Under the pieces are notes generated by a model. The model was not told the DNA's origin. It ran no database searches and saw only the letters and a program-made list of their open reading frames with translations. A stretch of 64,000 bases of DNA from JALYNX01 sp040902845 (lineage in GTDB: Bacteria; Actinomycetota; Acidimicrobiia; Spongiisociales; ZC4RG35): contig JBBDWM010000023.1 of the NCBI GenBank assembly GCA_040902845.1, forward strand, positions 43,358-107,357, in the 5' to 3' direction. The position numbers and the translations under genes were made by a program. Of the stretch, positions 53,147 through 61,903 are shown piece by piece (positions within the stretch are counted from its first letter, which is position 1; each line of letters starts with the position of its first letter).

Positions 53147-53539
53147 TCAGCCCTGAGCAAGACGTCCGGGGATCTTGGTGCCCTGGTGGAAAACGACCTG
53201 CCAGCGGCCCTCATCCCTAACCCACACCGAGCTCCGGCGAGCCTCATGGCTCTCCCCTACCGATCGATAGCTCACCAGACAGACATCCGCGGAGAGCATG
53301 CGGGCCTCGAAGTCGCGAATCGTGATCTGCCCTGATGTCTCTCGGTTCATCATCTTGATCATGGTGTCCCGGTCGTAGACCCGCCCGGAGCTGCCGAATT
53401 CCTTGTACTGGGCATGGAGCAATAGTTCGACGGCTACACGTGAGTGCCTGACCTCGGGGTCGAGCAGCATCCTCTCCAGATCGAGCAGTTCGTTTTGCGA
53501 CTTGGTCTGTTGTCGGCTCAGTCGATTCCGGTCAGTCAT
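53147..53539 (-). CDS. NTF2-like (DUF4440-type) protein
   Basis: 130 aa. A helical start (L-L-D-L-E-R-M-L-L-D-P-E-V-R-H-S) is followed by a cone-shaped alpha/beta fold with E-F-G-S-S-G-R-V-Y-D-R-D-T-M-I and W-V-R-D-E-G-R-W-Q-V-V-F-H-Q-G-T, the usual DUF4440 ending. Such proteins can be small enzymes or binding proteins. It is transcribed divergently from the next gene. Confidence 0.8.
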   Translation of the reverse strand: MTDRNRLSRQQTKSQNELLDLERMLLDPEVRHSRVAVELLLHAQYKEFGSSGRVYDRDTMIKMMNRETSGQITIRDFEARMLSADVCLVSYRSVGESHEARRSSVWVRDEGRWQVVFHQGTKIPGRLAQG

Positions 53540-53658
53540 TGCCCTACCAGCTTCAGAGTGTGTGGGTTCGTGCGGCGCCTGAGCTTACGGTCCTCAGAGC
53601 AACCGGCAAGAGCGACTTGAACGGTTCAGGCAGAAAGGCCCGGTACAATCGGTTGCCC

Positions 53659-54120
53659 GTGACGAGAACGACGCTGTATTTCGCCTATACCGCGTTCCTG
53701 GATCCCGAACGTCTCCAGGCCGTGGCTCCAGGCGCCAAGTTTGCCTTCACCGCGCACTTCCCTGAGACCAAGCTCTCATTCGTCCAATCCGACACCGAGC
53801 TGGCGATCCCCTCACTCACGTCCGACCCGGGCCACACGGTTTGGGGAGGTGTATTCGAGATCCCGGACAGTCAGGTGGCGTCTCTCACCGAGGCAGAGGA
53901 AGCCGAAGGCCGGGTCGCCGGTTGGGATCAGAAAGCCGTCGACCGCGAGGGGAACAAGTACGACTGCCTCACCTTCGTGGCCAAGGGATCACCGAACGGT
54001 GAGCACCGACCCGACGCCGAGTATCTGAAGTCGATGATCAGAGGGGCGCGTCATTGGTCCCTTCCCGCCGGATGGGTGATGGGGCTCGAGGATCTGGGAG
54101 AAGACTCCTTTTTCTCTTGA
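53659..54120 (+). CDS. Gamma-glutamylcyclotransferase-like protein with altered YGSN motif
   Basis: 153 aa from the GTG at 53659; TACAAT sits 10 bp upstream, so the mRNA could be leaderless. The family start Y-F-A-Y-G-S-N is here Y-F-A-Y-T-A-F-L-D-P-E-R-L. V-W-G-G-V-F-E-I-P and Y-L-K-S-M-I-R-G-A are GGCT-like. The glutamyl-binding glycine turn is therefore replaced, and activity on gamma-glutamyl amines is uncertain. Convergent with the aquaporin gene. Confidence 0.72.
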   Translation: MTRTTLYFAYTAFLDPERLQAVAPGAKFAFTAHFPETKLSFVQSDTELAIPSLTSDPGHTVWGGVFEIPDSQVASLTEAEEAEGRVAGWDQKAVDREGNKYDCLTFVAKGSPNGEHRPDAEYLKSMIRGARHWSLPAGWVMGLEDLGEDSFFS

Positions 54121-54131
54121 GACCCTGAGCC

Positions 54132-54773
54132 TCAACTCTCCGATACCGGGAACAGCCGGTACAGCCCGAAGGCGATCAGACTCCCGACCAACGGGAACAC
54201 GATGTACACCCAGAGTTGATCGATTTGGCCCGAGACCACCGCCGGGCCGAAAGACCGGGCGGGGTTCACCGAGGTCCCCGAGAACGGGATACCGGTGATG
54301 TGGACGCCGACCAGGGTCAGAGCGATCGCCAACGGGGCGTGGTTCGCACCCCGCTTGGTCACGGCCAGGATCACCCACACGAAGACGGCGGTGAGGGCAA
54401 CCTCGACCAGGATCCCGGTGGACAGCTTCTGGTAACCGGTCACCGTGGAAGCCACCGCCAGCCGGCTCGAAGCAGCCCACACCACGAGCGATGCAACACC
54501 GGCGCCGGCGAATTGGCCGATCCAGTATCCGATCGCATCGCTGAATGAGGTCCGGCCGTCCAACAGCATGGCCAGGGTGACCGCCGGGTTGAAATGAGCC
54601 CCTGAAACATGACCGACCGCCCAGATACCGGCGAGAAGGGCAAGGCCAAACCCGAGCCCGATGGTGATCAGGATCGGGCCTTCGGTGGCGAGGGTGCCCA
54701 GGATTGTGAGGGAGCCGAGGAACACCAGGATGAACGTCCCAAGGAACTCGGCGAGATACTTGTTGATTACCAC
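54132..54773 (-). CDS. Aquaporin / MIP family channel
   Basis: 213 aa from the GTG at 54773, with GGGAGGA 8 nt upstream; the longer open frame runs into the RNase P gene. Six helices with two NPA boxes, S-G-A-H-F-N-P-A-V-T (62-64) and T-S-V-N-P-A-R-S-F-G-P. The selectivity residue before the second NPA is small and the G-I-P-F-S-G context is like water channels rather than glycerol facilitators; this distinction is tentative. Confidence 0.92.
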   Translation of the reverse strand: MVINKYLAEFLGTFILVFLGSLTILGTLATEGPILITIGLGFGLALLAGIWAVGHVSGAHFNPAVTLAMLLDGRTSFSDAIGYWIGQFAGAGVASLVVWAASSRLAVASTVTGYQKLSTGILVEVALTAVFVWVILAVTKRGANHAPLAIALTLVGVHITGIPFSGTSVNPARSFGPAVVSGQIDQLWVYIVFPLVGSLIAFGLYRLFPVSES

Positions 54774-54897
54774 GAGGTCATCCTCCCTTAGAGGGGTCTC
54801 TGCTTGGACAGGTGTCGGATTTCGGAGGTTTCTCGGCTTCAGGATATTTCGCGATCTCGCCACAACCCCGGATTTCGGAGGAGAGCGCTGAAAACAG
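54774..54897. promoter_or_regulatory. Aquaporin upstream region with 13-bp direct repeats
   Basis: CGGATTTCGGAGG occurs at 54816-54828 and again at 54869-54881, 53 bp apart, in the gap between the aquaporin start and the RNase P terminator. A regulator-binding pair is possible; no promoter elements were confidently seen. Confidence 0.4.
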
Positions 54898-54927
54898 CGA
54901 GAGGGCTCCCGATGGGGAGCCCTCTCG
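54898..54927 (-). terminator. Intrinsic terminator of the RNase P RNA gene
   Basis: A perfect 13-bp stem (CGAGAGGGCTCCC with its complement) and a CATC loop start 5 nt beyond the RNA 3' end. In the direction of transcription it is followed by CTGTTTTC, a partial T-run. Confidence 0.85.
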
Positions 54928-54931
54928 ACGT

Positions 54932-55281
54932 CTGCGAGCCCGTCTGTAAGCCGGATTCTGTCATGGACGGCCATCCATCTGGGCGCATCGTTGCCGATGC
55001 GCTCTTGCGGCCTACCCGGGACTTGATCGGCGGGCCACCGACGTCCCTGTTTGGCCTTGCTCCGGGTGGGGTTTGCCAAGCCGTCCCGGTCGCCCGGGTC
55101 GCTGGTGAGCTCTTACCTCACCGTTTCACCCTTGCCTGTTCCCGCAATGCGGGTCATCGGCGGTTTGCTCTCTGCTGCACTTTCCGTCGGGTCACCCCGC
55201 CTGGGCGTTACCCAGCACCATGCCCTGTGGAGTCCGGACTTTCCTCGGTCTCGCGACCGCGGCCGTCCGACGAGCTCGCAG
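54932..55281 (-). ncRNA. rnpB: RNase P RNA (bacterial class A)
   Basis: About 350 nt. The conserved 5' core G-A-G-G-A-A-A-G-U-C-C-G-G (55245-55233 region) and the 3' core with A-C-A-G-A-A-U-C-C-G-G-C-U-U-A-C are both present. The ends pair as a 13-bp P1 helix: CUGCGAGCUCGUC with GACGGGCUCGCAG, one G-U pair, which sets the boundaries. It is the ribozyme that matures tRNA 5' ends. A terminator follows directly. Confidence 0.95.
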
Positions 55282-55289
55282 CCTCAATT

Positions 55290-55667
55290 CTACGGGGTCA
55301 CCCGCTTTCGTCTACCGGCGAGCCAGCCTGTCGTCCCCGCCACAAGCGAAGAGACCAATGCCAGCCAAAGCACGGAGATGGTCGGTGCAGGGCTGCCTCC
55401 GAGAACGGCCAGGACGACGACCAGGCCAGCCAGAAGGAGACCGGTGACCGCACCATGAAAGCGCTCCGAATGGTTGGCCATGCGACCCGAAACCCAGCCC
55501 GCCACCGCGAGCCCGACCAGGACGCCGGAGAACAACCCGATGTCAGACCCGCTTTCCACGCCGACGAGGCTGAGAAGGGCGCTGATGGCAAAGGCAGCAA
55601 CGGTGGCCGAAAGGCCGCCGGCGCCCACACCCAATCCGACGGCAGCGATGTTGAGGGCGGCCAGCAT
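55290..55667 (-). CDS. Small polytopic membrane protein
   Basis: 125 aa with four hydrophobic helices, rich in Gly, Ala and Val (G-L-G-V-G-A-G-G-L, then V-L-V-G-L-A-V-A-G-W-V-S-G-R-M), ending in R-R-K-R. It resembles the TIGR04086-type small membrane family in layout only. It ends 8 bp before the RNase P RNA start. Confidence 0.65.
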   Translation of the reverse strand: MLAALNIAAVGLGVGAGGLSATVAAFAISALLSLVGVESGSDIGLFSGVLVGLAVAGWVSGRMANHSERFHGAVTGLLLAGLVVVLAVLGGSPAPTISVLWLALVSSLVAGTTGWLAGRRKRVTP

Positions 55668-55710
55668 TACCTGGCGATCTTGGCAGGCTGCAACCGGAGG
55701 TAGTTTCCGA

Positions 55711-57120
55711 TCAGGTGATCGAGAGCCGAGCCTTCCACGACCGTTGAGCCGACTTGACTGCCCGCAGCGCCTGAGCCAGACGTACTCGTTCGATCTTGCC
55801 TAGCTCGGCGATGCGCACCTGTTCATCTACGGGCTCCCCTGACTCCCAGCGGCGCAATTGATGCAGAAGACGCACCTCCACCAGCACCCCGAAGGCCTCA
55901 TCGAGGAGGGATGCCTCCTCAGGTTCGATAACCGAGGCCGTTGCGGCTGCTTGCAGGCGAGCCTTGGTGGAGGGAGAAATGCAGCCCGCCTCGATTCCGA
56001 ACAGCCGGCCAAGCTCGGTGAGTGAGCGCAGGCCCCCGGCCTTCAGGTCGACCCGACCACCGGGTGCCGAAATGCCCATTCTGAAAGGCCGCAACGGTAT
56101 CTGGTGTTTCACCGCCAATAAAGCAAGCCGGTGGATGAAAGGAGGGTGATGGTGGGCGACTCCCAAGGCTTCCCCAAACAAGGCCTCGCCCGGATACGAA
56201 CCCGCCACTTGCCGGAAATCGAACACGATCTCGGTGAGGAAGGCACGCTCCAGAGCCGGTTCCATGATCCACCGGCGGGTGCGCTCGAGCCAGATATCGG
56301 GAGGCAACCTCCATCCGGGCTCGGATGCCATCACCCCCGATTCGCAGCGGGGAATGCCGCACACCTCTAGTCCTTCGACGACCCGAGCGGCCAGATCGGC
56401 GAAGTAGCGATCCATTTCGGGGTCTTCGTAGATCAGGGCATGATCCTGATCGGTGGCGATGGCCTGCTCCCGGCGACCATGGCTGCCGAGAGCGATCCAG
56501 GCCCACTCACATGGGGCCAGACCGACCTCACCTTGGGCATGCTCGAGCAGCCGCCGGGTGAGGGCATCGACCAACAGGCTCATCACCTCTGTCGCTCGGA
56601 ACGGAGTCAACCCTGCCCTGACCGTGGCTGCCACCGAGGCTGGTACATCCCTTGCGATCTCCGCCAGCACCGAAGGATCTCCTGCGGCGGCAATCTCGCG
56701 CACGATTCGGAACGGTTGGAGCACCTCGGAGCCGAGAATGTCGAGATGGGAGATCAGCCCAACAAGGCGAGTCCCGTCGGTGACCGGCAGGTGATGGTGG
56801 TTGGTCCGGAGCATTTCGACAACAACATCCTCAACCAACCGGTCCGGCGTGACTGTGTGCACACTCCGGCTCATGACCTCAGATATCGGCCTGTCCCCGG
56901 GAACACCGGCGGCCACCACCCGACGACGAAAGTCCTCATCGGTGACGATGCCGTAGCCGTCGTCGCCACGCACCAGGATCGCCGAGGAGCCGGCTCCGCT
57001 CATGAGGCTGGCGGCCTCCCTGACGGTTGTGTCCGATGGGCATTCAGGTACCGGCCGGACCAGGTCGGCGACGGTCTGCAATCTGAGCGCCACTATCACG
57101 TCGGTCAAGGATAAGTCCAT
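55711..57120 (-). CDS. CBS-domain protein with DUF294 nucleotidyltransferase-like domain
   Basis: 469 aa. Two CBS repeats (about 18-135: T-V-R-E-A-A-S-L-M and R-L-V-E-D-V-V-V-E-M-L) are followed by a DUF294 GlnD-like nucleotidyltransferase part with G-S-H-G-R-R-E-Q-A-I-A-T-D-Q-D-H-A-L-I (GS and DxD-like residues) and the DUF294 C-terminal helical domain. Such proteins may sense adenylates and modify a partner. The target is unknown. Confidence 0.87.
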   Translation of the reverse strand: MDLSLTDVIVALRLQTVADLVRPVPECPSDTTVREAASLMSGAGSSAILVRGDDGYGIVTDEDFRRRVVAAGVPGDRPISEVMSRSVHTVTPDRLVEDVVVEMLRTNHHHLPVTDGTRLVGLISHLDILGSEVLQPFRIVREIAAAGDPSVLAEIARDVPASVAATVRAGLTPFRATEVMSLLVDALTRRLLEHAQGEVGLAPCEWAWIALGSHGRREQAIATDQDHALIYEDPEMDRYFADLAARVVEGLEVCGIPRCESGVMASEPGWRLPPDIWLERTRRWIMEPALERAFLTEIVFDFRQVAGSYPGEALFGEALGVAHHHPPFIHRLALLAVKHQIPLRPFRMGISAPGGRVDLKAGGLRSLTELGRLFGIEAGCISPSTKARLQAAATASVIEPEEASLLDEAFGVLVEVRLLHQLRRWESGEPVDEQVRIAELGKIERVRLAQALRAVKSAQRSWKARLSIT

Positions 57121-57210
57121 CGATCCTGCGTGGCCTCAACGGAGACGGCTCGCGGTCGGAGGGGCCGGTGCGGCGCAGTGCGGGTGGAGGGATTAACTTC
57201 CGCCTGAGTC

Positions 57211-57888
57211 ATGTGCGGGCGCTTCTCCATAACCGGAGACCTCGACTTCTATGCCGAGTACTTCGGGGTCGACGATGTCGCCACCGACCCTTTGCCACTG
57301 AACTGGAATGTGGCTCCGACCGACCCGGTGTATGTGATCGCCGAGCGGGATGGGCGGCGGATCCTCGACACGATGCGATGGGGTCTCGTCCCCTACTACG
57401 CCGAGAACGACAAGAAGATCCACATCAACGCCCGTGTCGAGACGGTGGACACCTCAGCCGCCTTCCGCGAGTCGTTTGCCCGTCGGCGCTGTCTCATCCC
57501 TGCCGACGGTTTCTACGAATGGGAACCGGCCGAGAGAGGGCGCTCACCACATTGGGTCTATCGCGCCGATGGGTACCCGATGACCTTCGCCGGGATCTGG
57601 TCGACCAGGAAGGTCGGGGACCTATGGGACCGATCCTGCTCCATCATCACCACCTCGGCCGCCGGTGTGATCCGTGACCTCCATGACCGGATGCCGGTCT
57701 CCCTGGTGCCCGAATCCTGGGACGCCTGGCTGGATCGGGAGCTTCGTGAGACCGAAGCAGCCCGAGGCCTGATCCGCACCATCGACCCGGATCTGATCAT
57801 GGAGCATGAGGTCTCGAAGCTGGTGAACTCGGTTCGCAACAACGGTCCCGAGTTGAGGGACAAGACGGAGCCGGAAACACTGTTTTGA
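57211..57888 (+). CDS. SRAP-family abasic-site processing protein (YedK/HMCES)
   Basis: 225 aa. M-C-G-R-F at the N-terminus supplies Cys2, which forms the thiazolidine cross-link to abasic DNA. N-W-N-V-A-P-T, W-G-L-V-P, I-N-A-R-V-E-T, R-R-C-L-I-P-A-D-G-F-Y-E-W with the catalytic Glu, and H-D-R-M-P-V with the conserved His follow. It protects single-stranded DNA at replication forks. No SOS box was seen in the 90 bp upstream. Confidence 0.93.
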   Translation: MCGRFSITGDLDFYAEYFGVDDVATDPLPLNWNVAPTDPVYVIAERDGRRILDTMRWGLVPYYAENDKKIHINARVETVDTSAAFRESFARRRCLIPADGFYEWEPAERGRSPHWVYRADGYPMTFAGIWSTRKVGDLWDRSCSIITTSAAGVIRDLHDRMPVSLVPESWDAWLDRELRETEAARGLIRTIDPDLIMEHEVSKLVNSVRNNGPELRDKTEPETLF

Positions 57889-59096
57889 CCTATCAGCCAC
57901 TGAAACGGGAGATGGGTCTCGCCGGGACAATCGTCACCGGTCTCGGCTCGATTCTCGGCACCGGCGCCTTTGTAGCCATAGGCCTTGCCTCAGGACAATG
58001 GGGGGATGCCCTCCTGGTGGCTATCCCGGTCGCAGGAGCGTTGGCAGTGTTCAACGGTCTTTCCTCCGCCTATCTGGCCGGTCGGTTCCCCGTTGCTGGT
58101 GGCACCTATGAGTACGCCTATGAGACTCTGGGGCCGACGCTGGGCTTCACCGCAGGTTGGCTTTTTCTGCTGGCCAAGACCGCTTCCGCCGCCAGCGCCG
58201 CCCTCGGAATCGCTGAGTACCTGGGTGTGGGTGATTCCCGCGTGGTCGCGGTGGCAGCCACGGTGGCGGTCACCATCCTGGTGGTCACCGGGCTTCGGCG
58301 GACCACCGTGGTCAACTCGGTTCTAGTGACCGTCACAGTCGCAGCCCTGGTGGTGTTCGCGGTGGCCGGAGTTGCCGGTTACAGCGGGATGGCGGTCGCT
58401 GTGGTGGTGCCGGGCACCGGGCTTGCGGGGTCAATTCTCCCCGCAGTCGCCTTCCTCTTCGTGGCCTACACGGGTTATGGGCGGGTGGCGACCCTAGGTG
58501 AGGAGGTGAAGGAGCCGACTCGAACCATCCCCCGAGCGGTGATCGTGACCCTTGCCATCGCCGGGGTCCTCTACATGGGAGTGGAGTTGGGAGGTCGGGC
58601 TTTGGGCGGGCCCAATTGGGGCTTCGTACTCGAAATGGAGGGTTTTACCCCCGCCAGCCTGCTCGACCGTCCCTTCCGCGGCATCGTGACGGTGGGCGCG
58701 ATCACCGCCATGGTCGGCGTACTGCTCAATCTGGTTCTCGGCCTTTCCCGGGTCTGGCTGGCAATGGGACGTCGCGGTGACATGCCCACCGTCCTGGCCC
58801 GTCTCGACGAGAGCTCCCAACCCGTCACGGCGGTCGTCGTGGCCGGTATGGCGATCGCTTTGGTGTGTCTTGTCGGCGACATCAGGCTGGCGTGGAGTTT
58901 CTCGGCCTTCACCGTGCTTCTCTATTACGGGATCACCAACCTGGCTGCCCTGAGAATGGATCGACGGCTTTGGACGGCTTGGGCGGGTCTCGTCTCCTGT
59001 GCATTGCTCTCGTTCTTCGTCACCATTCAGGTCTGGCTGGTCGGGGGCGGCCTGCTCGTTCTTGGTGTGATCTGGAAGAGACAACGTCGGAATTGA
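57885..59096 (+). CDS. APC-superfamily amino-acid permease
   Basis: 403 aa with eleven or twelve helices. The N-terminal G-L-G-S-I-L-G-T-G-A-F-V-A-I-G is the substrate-binding unwound helix of the family; F-V-A-Y-T-G-Y-G-R-V-A-T-L-G-E-E-V-K-E-P-T-R-T-I-P is the second hallmark. The TTG start overlaps the SRAP stop (TTGA); an ATG nine codons later behind GGGAG is an alternative. Substrate not assignable. Confidence 0.87.
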   Translation: MTYQPLKREMGLAGTIVTGLGSILGTGAFVAIGLASGQWGDALLVAIPVAGALAVFNGLSSAYLAGRFPVAGGTYEYAYETLGPTLGFTAGWLFLLAKTASAASAALGIAEYLGVGDSRVVAVAATVAVTILVVTGLRRTTVVNSVLVTVTVAALVVFAVAGVAGYSGMAVAVVVPGTGLAGSILPAVAFLFVAYTGYGRVATLGEEVKEPTRTIPRAVIVTLAIAGVLYMGVELGGRALGGPNWGFVLEMEGFTPASLLDRPFRGIVTVGAITAMVGVLLNLVLGLSRVWLAMGRRGDMPTVLARLDESSQPVTAVVVAGMAIALVCLVGDIRLAWSFSAFTVLLYYGITNLAALRMDRRLWTAWAGLVSCALLSFFVTIQVWLVGGGLLVLGVIWKRQRRN

Positions 59097-59139
59097 TCCG
59101 GAACCAGGTTTACCCTGCCGAGCGGCCGGAGCCCCCTCA

Positions 59140-60822
59140 ATGAAAACCATCCGACTCTGCTTGGTCGCCCTGACGGTTGTGTCGTGCAGCAGCATCGTTG
59201 GCGAGACACCCACCCAGACCAGCGGCGTCGGCACCACCGGGACCAGCGAGGTGACTACCAGCTCGCCCGGAAACCGAGACTGCATCCGGGTCACCGGCGG
59301 CACCTCTCCGATCGCCACCGGCACGGTGGCGGGAGATGCCCTTTCGCTTTCAGGTGAGATCTTCGTATGTGCCGACGACGTGGTGGTGGTCGGCGAGACC
59401 GACATCAACGAAGTCGCAGCCGCGGCACAACTTGCAGCCGCGGTGGGCGGGCCGCTTCTCCACCCCCATCCCCAACTGGCCGCCGAGCTGGGGAGGCTCA
59501 AACCCGTTCGGGTCCATCTCATCGGCGACCTCGAGGTGGTCACCCCCCAAGACGCCACCGTCCTGCGACACAGCATCGGCACCGCAATCGACGAGACGAA
59601 GCTCGCGCTCGACGTCACCGACGAGCTCCGGCTGCCCTCCGCCCCCGACGCCTCGACCATCGTCGAGACGGTGGGAGCCATCAACGCCCAGGATCGGGTG
59701 GTCCTTCCTCAGACCTCCCCCTCGTCCTCGTCGACGACGGTCGCTCCGACGTTCGAGCCCATTCAGATCCTCGAGGGGCTGGCCCAGCCCACCGCAGCGA
59801 TCTCGATCTGGCTCATGGACGCCGCCAACCCGGTGGCGATCCTTTCTGCCTCAGGCACCGGGCGGGCCGTCGGAGCCGGGGTCGTCGCCTACGACCCCGC
59901 CGACATCCTCGGATACCCCATAGTGAGCACCGCCCTCGCCGGGCTCGCTCCCGAAGCGATCCGATACGTTGGGACCGTTCCCGAGGCCGACCCATGGGAA
60001 CTGGCGGTGCTGGTAAGAGGCCAACAGGTCCCGGGTGGAGGGTTCTTTGTCCTCCCCGAAGACCAGCCCCGCCGCTACGTCGCCTTCTACGGGCATCCCG
60101 AGACCACAGGGCTGGGCGTCCTCGGCCACCAGGGACCGGAGGAGACCCTGGCTCGTATGCAGGCGTTCCTGACCGAATACGCCGCAGACGGGTACCAGAT
60201 CATCCCAACCTTCGAGATGATCGCCAGTGTCGCCAGCGCCAAGGCGACCGACGACGGCGACTACAGCTTCGAATGGCCCATCTCCACCTTTGATCAGTGG
60301 GTGCGGGTGGCCGAGGAGAACGGGATGTACGTCATCCTCGACCTGCAACCGGGCCGGGAGGACTTCCTGACCCAGGCCAAGCAGTACGAGGAGCTTCTCA
60401 GGCTGCCGTTCGTGGGTCTCGCCCTCGACCCGGAGTGGCGGATCGAGCCCGATCAAGTCCATCTCGTGCAGACCGGCCAGGTCACCGCGGCCGAGGTGAA
60501 CACCGTCGTCGATTGGCTGGCCGACCTGGTCCGGGACAACGCCCTGCCCCAGAAGATGATCCTCATCCAACAATTCCAGGATCGGATGATCCTCGACCGG
60601 GAGACACTGAAGCAGAGGCCGGAGCTCCAGATGGTCATCCAGATGGATGGCCAGGGGCCCATCCCCACCAAGGACGACACCTACGGCTTCCTCACCGAAG
60701 GCACCGAGGACGCCCATTGGCGCTGGGGTTGGAAGAACTTCTTCGAGATGGACCCGGAGACCGCTTCCCCTGCCTACACCATCGCCAAGGTGCCGACCCC
60801 GATCTTCGTCTCCTACCAATGA
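59140..60822 (+). CDS. Secreted lipoprotein with cell-wall-binding-2-like part and unknown C-terminal domain
   Basis: 560 aa. The signal peptide ends at a lipobox V-V-S-C (Cys16), then a Thr/Ser-rich linker. About 75-300 resembles CWB2-type repeats (V-V-V-G-E-T-D-I-N-E-V-A-A-A-A-Q-L-A-A-A, V-H-L-I-G-D-L-E-V-V). The last ~260 residues look like a TIM-barrel-like domain: V-A-F-Y-G-H-P-E, I-I-P-T-F-E-M-I-A-S-V-A, M-Y-V-I-L-D-L-Q-P-G, V-G-L-A-L-D-P-E-W and a W-R-W-G-W end. Glycosidase-like, but no known family is recognised. Confidence 0.7.
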   Translation: MKTIRLCLVALTVVSCSSIVGETPTQTSGVGTTGTSEVTTSSPGNRDCIRVTGGTSPIATGTVAGDALSLSGEIFVCADDVVVVGETDINEVAAAAQLAAAVGGPLLHPHPQLAAELGRLKPVRVHLIGDLEVVTPQDATVLRHSIGTAIDETKLALDVTDELRLPSAPDASTIVETVGAINAQDRVVLPQTSPSSSSTTVAPTFEPIQILEGLAQPTAAISIWLMDAANPVAILSASGTGRAVGAGVVAYDPADILGYPIVSTALAGLAPEAIRYVGTVPEADPWELAVLVRGQQVPGGGFFVLPEDQPRRYVAFYGHPETTGLGVLGHQGPEETLARMQAFLTEYAADGYQIIPTFEMIASVASAKATDDGDYSFEWPISTFDQWVRVAEENGMYVILDLQPGREDFLTQAKQYEELLRLPFVGLALDPEWRIEPDQVHLVQTGQVTAAEVNTVVDWLADLVRDNALPQKMILIQQFQDRMILDRETLKQRPELQMVIQMDGQGPIPTKDDTYGFLTEGTEDAHWRWGWKNFFEMDPETASPAYTIAKVPTPIFVSYQ

Positions 60823-60913
60823 CGCCGTTCTCGCGCTCCTCTCCCGTTTTGGCGCGGGGATCGCGACCTCTGGGCCGCTATCGCCGCGCGAGAATGGGGT
60901 CAGGGAGACCGTG

Positions 60914-61897
60914 ATGACCAAGTTCGCCTATTTCTGCGGCCACGAACAGTGGCAGCCCGAGGTGCTGGTCGAGCATGCCCGCATCGCCGAGGACGCCGGC
61001 TTCGACATGGTGGTGGTGTCCGAGCATTTCCACCCCTGGGTCGACGACCATTCGGCGGCCGGGTTCGCCTTCTCCACGATCGGAGCCATGGCCGCCGCCA
61101 CCGAGCACATCGAGCTCGCCACCGGGGTCACCACTCCCCTGTTCCGATATCACCCCGGGGTCGTAGCCCAGGCTGCTGCCACGCTCGACCGCTTGTCTCA
61201 GGGCCGTTTCACCCTTGGGGTCGGAACCGGTGAGAACATCAACGAGGGCCCCCTGGGCTACGAATTCCCCGATTACGCAGAACGCAACGCTCGGATGACG
61301 GAATCACTCGAGATCATGCGCCGCCTCCTCGACGGGGAAAAGCTGACCTTCGAAGGCCAGTACTACCGGACCGATCGGGCCAAGCTCTACTCGCCGCCCA
61401 TGGGCTCGGTCCCGATCCTGATGGCTGCGGGAGGGCCCAAGTCGGCAACCCTGGCCGGCCAGCGGGCCCAGGGTTTGATCACGTCGGTGAAGGACCCGGC
61501 CGAGACCATCGAAAAGGTGGTGGCGCCGGCACAGGAGGCGGCCACTGCGGCGGGTCGACCCGATCCGATCATCCTCGCCACCAGATGGACGGTCTTCGCC
61601 GAGAACGACGACGAAGCCTGGCAGGCACTCTCCTCGTGGCGCGGGCTCCGGGCCCCCGGGCGCCTGGAGGCAGTCGATCCGGCCGACCTGCGAGAGATGG
61701 CCGATGCCATGCCCCGCGATGAGATCCTCGGCCGGTACACCATGGTGCGTTCCCCCGAAGAGATCATCGCCGCCTATCGCCCCCTGGTCGATGATCTGGG
61801 CGCCGACATCATCACCTTCCAGATGGCATCTCTCGACCAGCCCGACCTGATCCAGATGCTCGGGAGTGACGTCCTCCCGCGGTTGCGTGACCTCTGA
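60914..61897 (+). CDS. F420-dependent LLM-class oxidoreductase
   Basis: 327 aa from the ATG at 60914 (GGGAG 6 nt upstream). Luciferase-like barrel with V-V-S-E-H-F-H-P-W-V-D-D-H, F-R-Y-H-P-G-V-V-A-Q-A-A-A-T-L, G-V-G-T-G-E-N-I-N-E and P-I-L-M-A-A-G-G-P-K-S-A-T-L-A, close to the F420-dependent glucose-6-phosphate dehydrogenase-like group (TIGR03557). Use of F420 rather than FMN is inferred from family. Substrate unknown. Confidence 0.87.
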   Translation: MTKFAYFCGHEQWQPEVLVEHARIAEDAGFDMVVVSEHFHPWVDDHSAAGFAFSTIGAMAAATEHIELATGVTTPLFRYHPGVVAQAAATLDRLSQGRFTLGVGTGENINEGPLGYEFPDYAERNARMTESLEIMRRLLDGEKLTFEGQYYRTDRAKLYSPPMGSVPILMAAGGPKSATLAGQRAQGLITSVKDPAETIEKVVAPAQEAATAAGRPDPIILATRWTVFAENDDEAWQALSSWRGLRAPGRLEAVDPADLREMADAMPRDEILGRYTMVRSPEEIIAAYRPLVDDLGADIITFQMASLDQPDLIQMLGSDVLPRLRDL

Positions 61898-61903
61898 CGA
61901 GGC

